From an uncultured Bacteroidia bacterium (lineage in GTDB: Bacteria > Bacteroidota > Bacteroidia > Bacteroidales > UBA932), in NCBI GenBank assembly GCA_902798975.1, contig CADBYT010000010.1, forward strand, positions 1 to 64,000: 64,000 nt of DNA, given 5' to 3'. Within the stretch, counting starts at the first letter, position 1; the number at the start of each line of letters is the position of its first letter. Below are positions 39,458 to 47,541 of the stretch, piece after piece. The notes beneath the pieces are model-generated. The model was not told where the DNA came from. It searched no databases and was given only the letters and a program-made list of their open reading frames with translations. Both the position numbers and the translations under genes were made by a program.

Positions 39458-41488
39458 CTACTTATGCGTCAGCATCCAAGTCTTGCCGTCGGCGCTGAGC
39501 GTGGAGTTGAAGTGCTCGAACATGCTCGCGGGGGTAGGGTTCGTGACGCCGTCGATGGTGATTGTGCCGAGGGTGATGCCACTGAGATCGGTGCTGCTAC
39601 CACCGTAGCCAATGCAATCGTGGGTATTGTAGATGCCTTTGGTGGCTGTGACGCTGGTAACGCCGCTCTCAATCTTAATCTCGCCGCAGGCCCTTGCCCC
39701 AGCCGCAAGGCCGATACCTGCTGAAAAACTTCCTCCCGTAGCAATGATGATCCCGGAACTGATGGTGATTTTTCCACATTTGCCGTAGATGGCATCAGCA
39801 GAGCCACCGCTGCCGATGCCCGCTCCATCGCTTCCGCCCGTTGCGGTCACTGTCCCGCTCGTCGAAATGCAAATGTCGCCACAGGTTTTATTAATAGTTT
39901 GACAGCCGCTGCCGATTCCGGCACCTCCTTCTGCGTGGGTATAGGCGGTCACGCTGGCCGATTCACTAATAGTGATGGTGCCGCAGCTGGCCCGACGACC
40001 ACTGCCGATTCCGGCCGCCAGATAACCGCCATAAGCCGTCACATTGGCTGATCCCTTGATGAGAATGTTGCCGCAACTCGAGTTGTAACTCCCGTTGGTG
40101 TCACCGCCGCTGCCTATGCCAGCGCCTCCGGTACCGGCATGAGCCTCCACCGTGCCGCCGCTGATGGTAATATTACCGGTCGTTGTCTTTTCACACCCGC
40201 CGATACCGGCAGCATTGGCGCCACCGATTGCCGTGACATTTCCTCCGGAGATGGTGATGGCTCCGCAATTGAGGTTTTGGCCGCCGCCGATGCCAGCGGC
40301 GTGTCTATAATACTCATCACCGTTGCAGCGGGCGTCGAGCGAACCCTTTCCGCTGATGGTCAGCATCTTGTCAGAGGGAACGTAGACTCCGGGCCACTTG
40401 CCGTCGCCCGAAGAATCCATGCCTCCTGTCACTTTGTTTGTTCCATACAGGAAAATCGTGGCGTCGCCCAGGCAGGTGATGCCTGGGTATTCGCTGCCAT
40501 TCGCAAGATTGGTAATGTCCACATTGAGCAGTGCCACTATCGCTTTGTCAGCTACACTGATGTGGGTGACGGAACCGCCCGTCCCGGTGATGGCATCTCC
40601 ACTCACGAGGGTAAGATCTCCTGTCGAGGCGGTGATCGTTATCAGGTGGAACATAAAGACATCGGCGGGATAAAAGTTGTTCGCCTCCAGGGCTTGGCCG
40701 GTGAGTTCCTTCCAATAGTGGTTCGTGCCGTCGGTGGCCGTGAAAGTGACAGTTTTGTCGTCGGCCACGGGAAGCATGGCCACGTAGATGGGTGCGTCGG
40801 GGAAGACCGTTGCAGGTGCTTCGGGTGTGACGGTGTAGGTGTTTGTCCCGTCAGTGACCGTGAGGCTGGTCAATTTCTTGTTGATTTCCGTGCCGCCCCA
40901 GACCTTGGCGGTGAATTCGCCGATGGCCAGGCGGTTGGAGAGCGTCGCCGTGGCGGGCAGTTCGCCGCCGCCGGTAAGACTGCCGTCAAAGACAGCCAGG
41001 TCGTAGTTCTCGGCAAGCGTGGCCAGCGTCCCATCCTGCGCAGCGAGCTTGGATAAATCGACGGTCGCAGCATCGCTGTTGACGGTCGCGTCCGTTGCCA
41101 CCGCGGCCAGGGCCATTGCGGCGGGATAGATGTAGCGTACGGCGCCACCGGCTGCCGCGTCAGTCAACGCTGCGGAAAAAGTGGCGTAATGGCCGTCAGT
41201 GCTGATGTCTGTCCCTATGCCTGTCAGGGCATTGCTCAAAACCTTCTTGGTCTGGCCGCTTGTATTCTTATAGATGACCGCGATCTGGTCGCCAGCGGCG
41301 AAGGTCTTTACACCGCCCGCCGTGAGCGCCTTCGTGGCGCCTTCCAGCCCGACGGTGGTGGTCAGGGTGACGGTCTTGCCGCCGTCCTGCGGGTGCTGCG
41401 GATCGTTGAGTTGATCGGTGCAGCCGGTGGTTAATGCGCCCGCGAGAACGAGGACGGCGATGCTCAGAATGTTGTAGATCTGTTTCAT
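39458..41488 (-). CDS. Fimbrillin-like surface lipoprotein with Cys-laddered beta-helix C-terminus
   Basis: The protein is 676 aa from ATG 41488 (the frame is open 9 codons further). Lipoprotein signal L-V-L-A-G-A-L-T-T-G-C. The N-terminal fimbrillin-like domain is closely similar to the 19014-20744 product (shared D-Q-L-N-D-P, K-T-V-T-L-T-T-T, A-T-K-A-L-T-A). The C-terminal ~350 residues hold at least seven turns (C-G-A-I-T-I, C-G-N-I-L-I, C-G-T-I-T-I, C-G-D-I-C-I, C-G-K-I-T-I, C-G-E-I-K-I and one without Cys), each flanked by A-G-I-G-x-G. Two more turns than its paralogue, so repeat number varies. Paired with a 46-aa peptide gene upstream. Confidence 0.8.
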   Translation of the reverse strand: MKQIYNILSIAVLVLAGALTTGCTDQLNDPQHPQDGGKTVTLTTTVGLEGATKALTAGGVKTFAAGDQIAVIYKNTSGQTKKVLSNALTGIGTDISTDGHYATFSAALTDAAAGGAVRYIYPAAMALAAVATDATVNSDAATVDLSKLAAQDGTLATLAENYDLAVFDGSLTGGGELPATATLSNRLAIGEFTAKVWGGTEINKKLTSLTVTDGTNTYTVTPEAPATVFPDAPIYVAMLPVADDKTVTFTATDGTNHYWKELTGQALEANNFYPADVFMFHLITITASTGDLTLVSGDAITGTGGSVTHISVADKAIVALLNVDITNLANGSEYPGITCLGDATIFLYGTNKVTGGMDSSGDGKWPGVYVPSDKMLTISGKGSLDARCNGDEYYRHAAGIGGGQNLNCGAITISGGNVTAIGGANAAGIGGCEKTTTGNITISGGTVEAHAGTGGAGIGSGGDTNGSYNSSCGNILIKGSANVTAYGGYLAAGIGSGRRASCGTITISESASVTAYTHAEGGAGIGSGCQTINKTCGDICISTSGTVTATGGSDGAGIGSGGSADAIYGKCGKITISSGIIIATGGSFSAGIGLAAGARACGEIKIESGVTSVTATKGIYNTHDCIGYGGSSTDLSGITLGTITIDGVTNPTPASMFEHFNSTLSADGKTWMLTHK

Positions 41489-41508
41489 GCTTTCTTCGTT
41501 TAGCGGGG

Positions 41509-41649
41509 TTACCAACTGTAAGGAGTGCTGGGAACATTGTAATCCTGCGTGCCTCCGGAGCCGCAGATGATGCCTTCATACTTCACTTCGAGGACCTCGA
41601 CAGACGGGGCCTCGTAGGGTAGTCTATTGTTCACTTGATGGGAATACAT
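41509..41649 (-). CDS. 46-aa peptide of the Y-x-x-P...EGIIC(G/A)SG family
   Basis: M-Y-S-H-Q-V-N-N-R-L-P-Y-E-A-P-S-V-E is followed by K-Y-E-G-I-I-C-G-S-G-G-T-Q-D-Y-N, ending P-Y-S-W. It is the closest relative of the peptide at 20767-20898, matching the close relation of their downstream lipoproteins. It ends 20 bases before the lipoprotein start. No signal peptide. Confidence 0.7.
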   Translation of the reverse strand: MYSHQVNNRLPYEAPSVEVLEVKYEGIICGSGGTQDYNVPSTPYSW

Positions 41650-41667
41650 TTTTCCTATCTAACACCT

Positions 41668-41675
41668 CAAATATA
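41668..41675 (-). promoter_or_regulatory. -7 box TATATTTG of the 41.6-39.5 kb peptide/fimbrillin pair
   Basis: TATATTTG on the minus strand lies 18 bases before the peptide start at 41649. It resembles the box at 20931-20938. Confidence 0.6.
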
Positions 41676-41796
41676 GGCAGATTTCCCCAATCAAGTGTCA
41701 TGTTTGCGTCCACAAGTTGTCATGTGAGAGTCAAAAGGAGGCAAGACGTATCCGTACCTTGCCGCCATGACACTTTTGTGATATGACTTTAATATT

Positions 41797-41937
41797 ATGC
41801 CCAGGGACGTCTTGGAGTTATTCTCCCCGGAGGCGCTGACTGATTTGTGCAATGCCCGGCAGATCAAAACACGTGGAAATCTTGTAGAGAATATTCTTGT
41901 TCAAGAAGATCGCATAATAAGAGCGCTAAAAAAATAA
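41797..41937 (+). CDS. 46-aa SAP-like small protein
   Basis: From ATG 41797: L-E-L-F-S-P-E-A-L-T-D-L-C-N-A-R-Q-I-K-T, then R-G-N-L-V-E-N-I-L-V-Q-E. This matches the two-helix SAP motif (L...L...C...R-x-L-K-T-x-G-x-K-x-x-L-x-x-x-L), a DNA/RNA-binding element. The window between it and the TA promoter is short. Upstream at 41767-41784 is ACACTTTTGTGATATGAC, similar to the reverse of the sequence at the TA promoter, so both may share a regulator. Small size keeps confidence moderate. Confidence 0.5.
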   Translation: MPRDVLELFSPEALTDLCNARQIKTRGNLVENILVQEDRIIRALKK

Positions 41938-41965
41938 ACGATAGCTGTTATCTCCCTCGTTTTTG

Positions 41966-41997
41966 TTTGCACATGTCATAAAAGTGTTATACATTTG
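41966..41997 (+). promoter_or_regulatory. Promoter and possible operator of the RelB/YafQ-type operon
   Basis: TTTG at 41966-41969 and TACATTTG at 41990-41997 are 20 bases apart. Between them ATGTCATAAAAGTGTTATACAT is a near-palindrome (ATGT...ACAT, CATAA...TTAT) overlapping the -7 box, as expected for autorepression by the antitoxin. The antitoxin ATG is at 42018. Confidence 0.7.
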
Positions 41998-42017
41998 CAA
42001 CACAAAATATAACGATT

Positions 42018-42269
42018 ATGCCTACTCTGACGAATACCACTAAAGTTCAGACCGCTTTTCGGTTTGACAAAGAACTGATCCGTCGCCTGAAGATCAAGGC
42101 GAAGCAGGAGAATCGCAGCCTCAACAACTATGTGGAGACTGTCCTGATGGATGTGGTCTATGACGAGCCGAACGAGGAGACCATCGAGGCTATCCGCGAA
42201 GCCAAGAGCGGCAAGAACTTGGAGCGACTCAATCTGGACAAGTTAGATGATCTTGTAGCCGCCCTCTGA
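42018..42269 (+). CDS. RHH-type antitoxin (RelB/DinJ-like)
   Basis: In this 83-aa protein the first half (T-A-F-R-F-D-K-E-L-I-R-R-L-K-I-K-A-K) is a ribbon-helix-helix DNA-binding domain. The acidic second half (E-P-N-E-E-T-I-E-A-I-R-E-A-K) would wrap the toxin. One base separates its stop from the toxin start. It should neutralise the YafQ-type RNase and repress the operon. Confidence 0.85.
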   Translation: MPTLTNTTKVQTAFRFDKELIRRLKIKAKQENRSLNNYVETVLMDVVYDEPNEETIEAIREAKSGKNLERLNLDKLDDLVAAL

Positions 42270-42270
42270 T

Positions 42271-42543
42271 ATGTGGGAGCTTAACTATACCACCAAGTTC
42301 AAAAAAGACCTGAAACGCTATCAGAGGAGTGCCTCCAAATTGGCAGCGTTAAAGACTGTTTTGGGACAGCTTCAGCAGACGGGAACCGTACAAGCATCCT
42401 ATAAGCCACATCACTTGGCGGGAGAGTATATTGGCTGTATGGAATGCCACATTGAGAATGACTTCCTTCTTATTTGGATCAATGCGGCCGAGAAAACCAT
42501 TTCCCTCGTTCGCCTTGGTTCCCATTCGGAATTGTTCAAATAA
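42271..42543 (+). CDS. YafQ-type mRNA interferase toxin
   Basis: This 90-aa protein of the RelE/YafQ fold opens with Y-T-T-K-F-K-K-D-L-K-R. Residues corresponding to the YafQ active site are visible: H48 (in K-P-H-H-L), H60 (E-C-H), D64, H85 (G-S-H-S-E-L-F) and F89. It cleaves mRNA on translating ribosomes when free of antitoxin. Length and motifs are complete. Confidence 0.9.
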   Translation: MWELNYTTKFKKDLKRYQRSASKLAALKTVLGQLQQTGTVQASYKPHHLAGEYIGCMECHIENDFLLIWINAAEKTISLVRLGSHSELFK

Positions 42544-42600
42544 GAGTCGGGGTTGCTTCACTTAATGGTAAAGGATAGATAGTTCTACATATAACCAATC

Positions 42601-43491
42601 ATGAAAAAAGCAATACTCATTTCCATGGCAATTTTGTTTGGCGCAGCCGTTTCCCTGGCCCAGAACGGGCGCCCGGCCTTCCGTTTCCCGCAACCGGACA
42701 TCTTGATCGACCTCTGGCCCGACGGGGCTCCGAGCGACAACGGCCTGACCGGCGAAGAGATCGACTACGGCAACCATGTCTCCAACGTGACCAGGCCCAC
42801 CCTGGCCGTCTTCCTGCCCAAGAAGCCCAACGGGGTGGCTGTCCTCATCTGCCCGGGCGGCGCCTACGTGGACGTCTGGGACAAGACGGAAGGATATCTC
42901 AATTCCAAATGGTTCACCGACCAGGGCATCGTCTTCGCGGTGCTTAAGTACCGCCTCCCGAACGGACATCACCAGGTCCCGCTGGAGGACGTCCATGAGG
43001 CGATGCGTATCCTGAAATCCCATGCGGACGAATACGGTTTCAAGAAGCTGGGCATCGCGGGCTGCTCTGCCGGCGGGCACCTTGCCGCCACGGCCGCCAC
43101 GCACTTCAAGACCTTCGACGAGCGTCCGGATTTCCAGATTCTCTTCTATCCGGTCCTCTCCATGGATCCGGCCATCACCCACGGCGGCACCTCTTTCTAC
43201 CTGCTGGGCGAGAATCCCCCGCAGGCGCTGATAGACTACTATAGCAACGAGAAGCAGGTTTGCTCCCACACGCCGCCCGCCTTCATCATGGCCAATTCTG
43301 ACGATACGGCGGTCCCGTGCGAGAACAGCATCCGCTACTACGAGGCCCTGCGGGCCAACGGCGTCTCCGCCGCCCTGCACATCTATCCCGAGGGCGGCCA
43401 CGGCTGGGCCGACCACACGGATTTCATTTACCGGGAGGCCTGGATGCACGATCTGGGCATCTGGCTCTCCAAGATCGCCGCGGAGAAATAA
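42601..43491 (+). CDS. Alpha/beta-hydrolase, probable secreted carbohydrate acetyl esterase
   Basis: This 296-aa protein has a cleavable signal peptide (M-K-K-A-I-L-I-S-M-A-I-L-F-G-A-A-V-S-L-A-Q). The fold shows the oxyanion segment C-P-G-G-A-Y, the nucleophile elbow G-C-S-A-G-G-H-L-A, the acid in N-S-D-D-T-A-V-P and the His in E-G-G-H-G-W. This is the pattern of Bacteroidota acetyl-xylan/feruloyl esterase-like enzymes. It should remove acetyl groups from hemicellulose in the periplasm. A GH43 gene follows in convergent orientation after 15 bases, fitting a shared role in plant cell-wall breakdown. Confidence 0.85.
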   Translation: MKKAILISMAILFGAAVSLAQNGRPAFRFPQPDILIDLWPDGAPSDNGLTGEEIDYGNHVSNVTRPTLAVFLPKKPNGVAVLICPGGAYVDVWDKTEGYLNSKWFTDQGIVFAVLKYRLPNGHHQVPLEDVHEAMRILKSHADEYGFKKLGIAGCSAGGHLAATAATHFKTFDERPDFQILFYPVLSMDPAITHGGTSFYLLGENPPQALIDYYSNEKQVCSHTPPAFIMANSDDTAVPCENSIRYYEALRANGVSAALHIYPEGGHGWADHTDFIYREAWMHDLGIWLSKIAAEK

Positions 43492-43506
43492 TCCGCTTTT
43501 CGCGAA

Positions 43507-45147
43507 CTAGCGCCGCTTACGGGCGAAGACAAAGTCTTCCAGGTCGCAGAGCGACTGGTCCGGCGTGTCCGATTCGAAGACGAAATAGAGGGCGTGCTTG
43601 CCCGTCATCTTCGTGGCCTTGGGCACGCGGGCGCACTTCTGCACGATTTCCTGCGGTTCGCGGCCGCTGAGCTTGATCACGCCGAGGCGTGTGCCGTGGC
43701 GCGGATGGTCCGCCATGATGACGATGCGGCCCTTGACGCCCCGGGGCAGCAGGCGCACCAGCAGCTTGTTTGCCGCCAGGCGGGGACTGCGTCTCATCGC
43801 CAGGGCGGGGTACAGGCGGTCGAAATCGAAGTATTTATAGCCGACAATGGATCCGGCGGTGTTGTTCACCACCGGATTGTGGTTGATGCTGAGGTCGTAG
43901 GGGTCGCCCGTGCCGTTCCATTCAGCCCGGGTGGGCTGGACGTAGGAGCCGGAGTACTTGTTGCCGAGGTAATCCTTCTCCGCCGGGCGGGGACCGGTGA
44001 ACCAGCAGGCGATGCCGGCGGAATGGCGCTCCCGCGGGTCGAGGCCGGCGAGTTCGAAACCTTCGGAGGTGTACTCCGCCTCGGAGATCTCCACCTTGCC
44101 GTCCGGACCCTCCGTGACCTTTACCTCGATCGGGGCCACCATGGCTTGCCGGTCGAAGCCGCCGAGGCCCGCCTGGCGGTGGTAGAAGATGTACCACTGG
44201 CCGTTGATCTGGCAGATGCTGCCGTGCGTGTTGCCGCCCGGAGCGGCTGTGCAGATGGGATTCCCTGCCTCGTCCACGTCGCGCCCGCGGGCGTCGATGA
44301 CGGTGCCGCCGTAGGTCCAGGGACCCAGCGGGGAGTTGCTCCAGGCCCAGGCGAGGGTGTTGTTGGCCTCGGGCAGGCCGAAGTCTCCGTTGGCCGTCCA
44401 GCGGCTGTAGACGAAGACGTATTTGTCCTTGATCTTGCGGATCGAGGAGGCCTCGAAGAAGCGGAATTCGCCCGGCTGGTTGAGGTTGGACACCATGTCC
44501 TTGACGGGCTGGGTGCCCTTCTTGACCGTGCACATCGTCTCCGGGTCCAACTCGGCGCCCCAGGACTCCTGGAAGCCCCAGTAGCCGTAAACGCGACCGT
44601 CGTCGTCGATGAAGGCCGCCGGGTCGAAGCCCAGCGTGCCGACGGTCCGGGTCGGGTCTTTGGGATCCCAGTTGCAGACGGTGAAGGGGCCGTCCGGCCG
44701 GTCGGAACGGGCGATCATCGAGTTGCGGCCCGGCGCCTGGGTGTTCGGATAGAGATAATAGGTCTTCTTGCCGTCGGGGCTGATTCGCTCGACCACGTCG
44801 GGGGCGTAGAGGATGTCGCCCTTGCCGTCGGGATTGAGCGGCTTCCCGTTCGCGTCGTACACCGAGGAGAAGATCACGCCGTCGTAGCGCCATTGCTGCA
44901 GGTCGTCCACGGCGGCCGACCACACGACCTGGTTGCGGCCGCAGTAGGCGCTGATCTCGATGTCGTGGGAGCCGTACACATAGACGCGGTACTGCCCGGG
45001 GTTGTCCGGGTCCTCGAAGATGTAGGGTTCGCCGTCGGGAATGTATTCCCAAAGGGGAAGGTAGGGGTTGGCCGCACTGGCGGCGAATCCGATCAGGCAG
45101 GCGCCGCCCAGCAGGGCTGCCAAACGGGAAAAGAGGCGCATAGGCAT
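43507..45147 (-). CDS. Glycoside hydrolase family 43 (arabinofuranosidase/xylosidase-type)
   Basis: The protein is 546 aa from ATG 45147, with signal peptide (A-A-L-L-G-G-A-C-L-I-G-F-A-A-S-A-A). The five-bladed propeller starts near Y-I-P-D-G-E-P-Y-I-F and continues with L-Y-A-P-D-V-V-E, G-F-D-P-A-A-F-I-D-D-D-G and F-F-E-A-S-S-I-R-K, which supply the Asp/Asp/Glu triad usual for GH43. After ~residue 370 a beta-sandwich (carbohydrate-binding type) follows, ending F-V-F-A-R-K-R-R. Predicted to trim arabinose or xylose from plant polysaccharide. A 3'-terminal relic of a relative is at 27445-27540. Divergent promoters separate it from the NlpC/P60 gene. Confidence 0.88.
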   Translation of the reverse strand: MPMRLFSRLAALLGGACLIGFAASAANPYLPLWEYIPDGEPYIFEDPDNPGQYRVYVYGSHDIEISAYCGRNQVVWSAAVDDLQQWRYDGVIFSSVYDANGKPLNPDGKGDILYAPDVVERISPDGKKTYYLYPNTQAPGRNSMIARSDRPDGPFTVCNWDPKDPTRTVGTLGFDPAAFIDDDGRVYGYWGFQESWGAELDPETMCTVKKGTQPVKDMVSNLNQPGEFRFFEASSIRKIKDKYVFVYSRWTANGDFGLPEANNTLAWAWSNSPLGPWTYGGTVIDARGRDVDEAGNPICTAAPGGNTHGSICQINGQWYIFYHRQAGLGGFDRQAMVAPIEVKVTEGPDGKVEISEAEYTSEGFELAGLDPRERHSAGIACWFTGPRPAEKDYLGNKYSGSYVQPTRAEWNGTGDPYDLSINHNPVVNNTAGSIVGYKYFDFDRLYPALAMRRSPRLAANKLLVRLLPRGVKGRIVIMADHPRHGTRLGVIKLSGREPQEIVQKCARVPKATKMTGKHALYFVFESDTPDQSLCDLEDFVFARKRR

Positions 45148-45169
45148 AGGTATCAAAATGTGATTGGAA

Positions 45170-45208
45170 CAAAGATACAAAAAACGTGGTATGTTTTTAG
45201 TATATTTG
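45170..45208. promoter_or_regulatory. Divergent -7 boxes between GH43 and NlpC/P60 genes
   Basis: On the minus strand TATCTTTG (45177-45170) serves GH43, 23 bases before its ATG. On the plus strand TATATTTG (45201-45208) lies 7 bases before the NlpC/P60 ATG at 45215. The very short plus-strand leader suggests near-leaderless translation. Confidence 0.65.
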
Positions 45209-45214
45209 CAATTG

Positions 45215-46093
45215 ATGAGACTGATCCGTTTGATTGCAGCTGTTGTATGCTTCTGGGGGGCCGCTTCCTTTGCCGCCGCGCAGGAGCATCCCGACGCGGC
45301 GAAGGAAAACCCGCGCAAGGTGGCCGACGCCATCATCAAGGAGGCCGGAAAGCATCTCGGCAAGCCGTATCTGTACGGCGGCAACGGCCCGCAGAGCTTC
45401 GACTGCACGGGTTTTACCTGCTATGTTTTCAACAAGTTCGACTACAAGCTTTCCCGCTCCTCCGCCGACCAGGCGCATGACGGACGCGAGATCAGGGGCG
45501 GCATCGAGAAATACCAGAAAGGCGATATCATCATCTTCGGCGGCCGCGCCAACAAGAAAAGCCCCGGCCACGTGGGCATCTTCATTGCCGCGGACAGCCT
45601 GAACAAGACTTTCACCTTCATCCACGCCTGCAACTCGGGCGTGACCATCTCCCATAGCGACGAGCCGTACTACGCGCAGCGCTTCATCGGCGTGCGCCGC
45701 ATCCTGCCGGATTTCCCGCCGGAGGAGCGGGCCCAGCGGGGCCATTTCAACCTGCTTGAGCTGCTCGGCGGCAAGACGGGCGCGGCGCGGGATTCCGTGC
45801 TGAATGCCGTGCAGGAGCGCCGCCTGGTGCTCTTCCCGGACGGCACCTGGGCCTTCGTCGGCGAGGACGGCAAGTACACCGAGCCGGCGGGCGACCGCGA
45901 CTTCATCCTGAATGCGGACGGAACCTGGCGCAGCGAGGAGGCCACCTCGGCGGAATTCTACACCGTCCGGGCGGGAGACACCATCGCCAAGATCGCCAGG
46001 AAATTCGGCGTCTCCGTGGATTCCCTGCTGGAGATGAACGGGCTGACGAAGAAATCCGTCATCCGTCTCGGCGACCGTCTCCGCGTGCGGTAA
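45215..46093 (+). CDS. NlpC/P60 peptidoglycan endopeptidase with C-terminal LysM
   Basis: The protein is 292 aa from ATG 45215 (17 codons inside the longest frame), with signal peptide. The NlpC/P60 domain (~35-165) shows Y-L-Y-G-G-N-G-P, the nucleophile Cys in S-F-D-C-T-G-F, S-A-D-Q, G-H-V-G-I-F-I with the catalytic His and F-I-H-A. A linker of ~75 residues precedes a LysM domain (Y-T-V-R-A-G-D-T-I-A-K-I-A-R-K-F, ~247-292) that binds glycan. It would cut stem peptides between D-Glu and meso-DAP in the periplasm, consistent with the DAP pathway encoded here. Confidence 0.92.
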   Translation: MRLIRLIAAVVCFWGAASFAAAQEHPDAAKENPRKVADAIIKEAGKHLGKPYLYGGNGPQSFDCTGFTCYVFNKFDYKLSRSSADQAHDGREIRGGIEKYQKGDIIIFGGRANKKSPGHVGIFIAADSLNKTFTFIHACNSGVTISHSDEPYYAQRFIGVRRILPDFPPEERAQRGHFNLLELLGGKTGAARDSVLNAVQERRLVLFPDGTWAFVGEDGKYTEPAGDRDFILNADGTWRSEEATSAEFYTVRAGDTIAKIARKFGVSVDSLLEMNGLTKKSVIRLGDRLRVR

Positions 46094-46110
46094 GATCCGC
46101 AGATTTTTAC

Positions 46111-46118
46111 TACCTTTG
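46111..46118 (+). promoter_or_regulatory. -7 box TACCTTTG of the aminopeptidase P gene
   Basis: TACCTTTG lies 9 bases before the ATG at 46127, so the transcript would have an extremely short leader. Confidence 0.6.
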
Positions 46119-46126
46119 TCTTTACT

Positions 46127-47539
46127 ATGTTTGAGAAGGAAGTCTATATCGCGCGTCGCAAGGAATTGCTGAAGCGCATGGAGGGACAGCAGGGCGTCGC
46201 CCTCTTCCTCGGTAACGTGGAATCTCCCGCCCAATACCGGGACAACTGCTACAAATGGCGCCAGGACAGCAACTGGATCTATTACTTCGGCATCGACGAG
46301 CCGCGCTTTGCGGCCACCATCGACCTCGAGAGCGGGGAAGAGACCCTCTACGCCGACGATTTCGGCATTGATGACATCATCTGGATGGGTCCCATGCCGT
46401 CCGTCCGCTCGCTGGCGGACCGTGTCGGCGTGGCGAAGACCGCCCCGTACGACGCGCTCGCGAAGGCGCTGCAGGGCCGCCAGGTCCATTTCCTGCCGGC
46501 ATCCCGGCACTACAACCAGCTACTGCTCTCCCGGCTCCTCGGGCTTGCTCCGGAAGAAACGGTGATTGCCGGCAAGGCCGGCTGCGTCAAGGCTTCCGAA
46601 GCGCTCGTGCGCGCTGTCATCGGGATGCGCCTGGTCAAGGAGCCGCGCGAGATCGCGGCCATCGACGCAGCCTGCAACCTCGGCTATGAGATGCATACCA
46701 TCGCCCGCCGCGGCATCCGCCCGGGCCGCATCGAGCAGGAGATTGTCGGCGAAATGGAAGGCCTCGCCCTCGCCAAGGGCTGGGGTGTCAGCTTCGCCAC
46801 CATCCTCACGCAGCACGGCGAGATTTTTCATTGCCACAGCCACGAGATGCCCGTCGAGCCGGGCAAGCTGATGGTGGTGGACGCCGGCGTGGAGGCGAAC
46901 GACCACTACGCTTCCGACTTCACCCGCACCTATCCGACCGCCAGCCGCTTCACGCAGCGGCAGCGCGATATCTACCAGACCGTCTATGAGTGCAACGAAC
47001 TGGCATTCAGCATGACCCGTCCGGGCGTGGCATACCGCGACGTGCACCTGGCCGTGGCCGCCCACATGCTGGACAATCTCCGGCAGCTGGACCTCGTGCG
47101 CGGCGACCTCGACGGCATGGTCGCGGACGGCATCGCCGGCCTGTTCATGCCGCACGGACTCGGCCACAACATGGGCCTGGACGTGCACGACATGGAGGAT
47201 CTGGGCGAGAACCTGGTCGGTTACGACGAGGACCAGACCCGTTCGCCGCAGCTCGGCCTGGGCAGCCTGCGCATGGCGCGCGTGCTGCAACCGGGCCACG
47301 TGGTCACCGATGAGCCGGGCATCTACTTCATCCCGGCCCTCATCGAGCAGTGGAAACGCGAGGGCACGGACGGCGGCCGCGTGAATTACGCGAAGCTGAA
47401 AGATTATTACGACTTCGGCGGCATCCGTCTCGAAGACGATGTCCTCGTGACGGAGGGCGGCGCGCGCCGGCTCGGCGCCAGGCGTCTGCCCATCGCCCCG
47501 GACGAGATAGAAACCATTATGCAAAACGAACAACTATAG
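46127..47539 (+). CDS. pepP: Xaa-Pro aminopeptidase (M24)
   Basis: This 470-aa protein has an N-terminal creatinase-like domain (~1-165) and a C-terminal pita-bread metallopeptidase. The five metal ligands are visible: D in V-V-D-A-G, D in S-D-F-T-R-T-Y-P, H in P-H-G-L-G-H-N-M-G-L-D-V-H-D, E in D-E-P-G-I-Y-F and E in V-T-E-G-G. It removes N-terminal residues preceding proline, in the cytoplasm (no signal peptide). It is followed after two bases by a FabG-like gene. Confidence 0.92.
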   Translation: MFEKEVYIARRKELLKRMEGQQGVALFLGNVESPAQYRDNCYKWRQDSNWIYYFGIDEPRFAATIDLESGEETLYADDFGIDDIIWMGPMPSVRSLADRVGVAKTAPYDALAKALQGRQVHFLPASRHYNQLLLSRLLGLAPEETVIAGKAGCVKASEALVRAVIGMRLVKEPREIAAIDAACNLGYEMHTIARRGIRPGRIEQEIVGEMEGLALAKGWGVSFATILTQHGEIFHCHSHEMPVEPGKLMVVDAGVEANDHYASDFTRTYPTASRFTQRQRDIYQTVYECNELAFSMTRPGVAYRDVHLAVAAHMLDNLRQLDLVRGDLDGMVADGIAGLFMPHGLGHNMGLDVHDMEDLGENLVGYDEDQTRSPQLGLGSLRMARVLQPGHVVTDEPGIYFIPALIEQWKREGTDGGRVNYAKLKDYYDFGGIRLEDDVLVTEGGARRLGARRLPIAPDEIETIMQNEQL

Positions 47540-47541
47540 AA

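Noticed and set aside
43594-45480. 628-codon plus-strand frame opposite GH43
   Set aside because: Antisense shadow; no motif, and it ends by running through the start of the NlpC/P60 gene in another frame.
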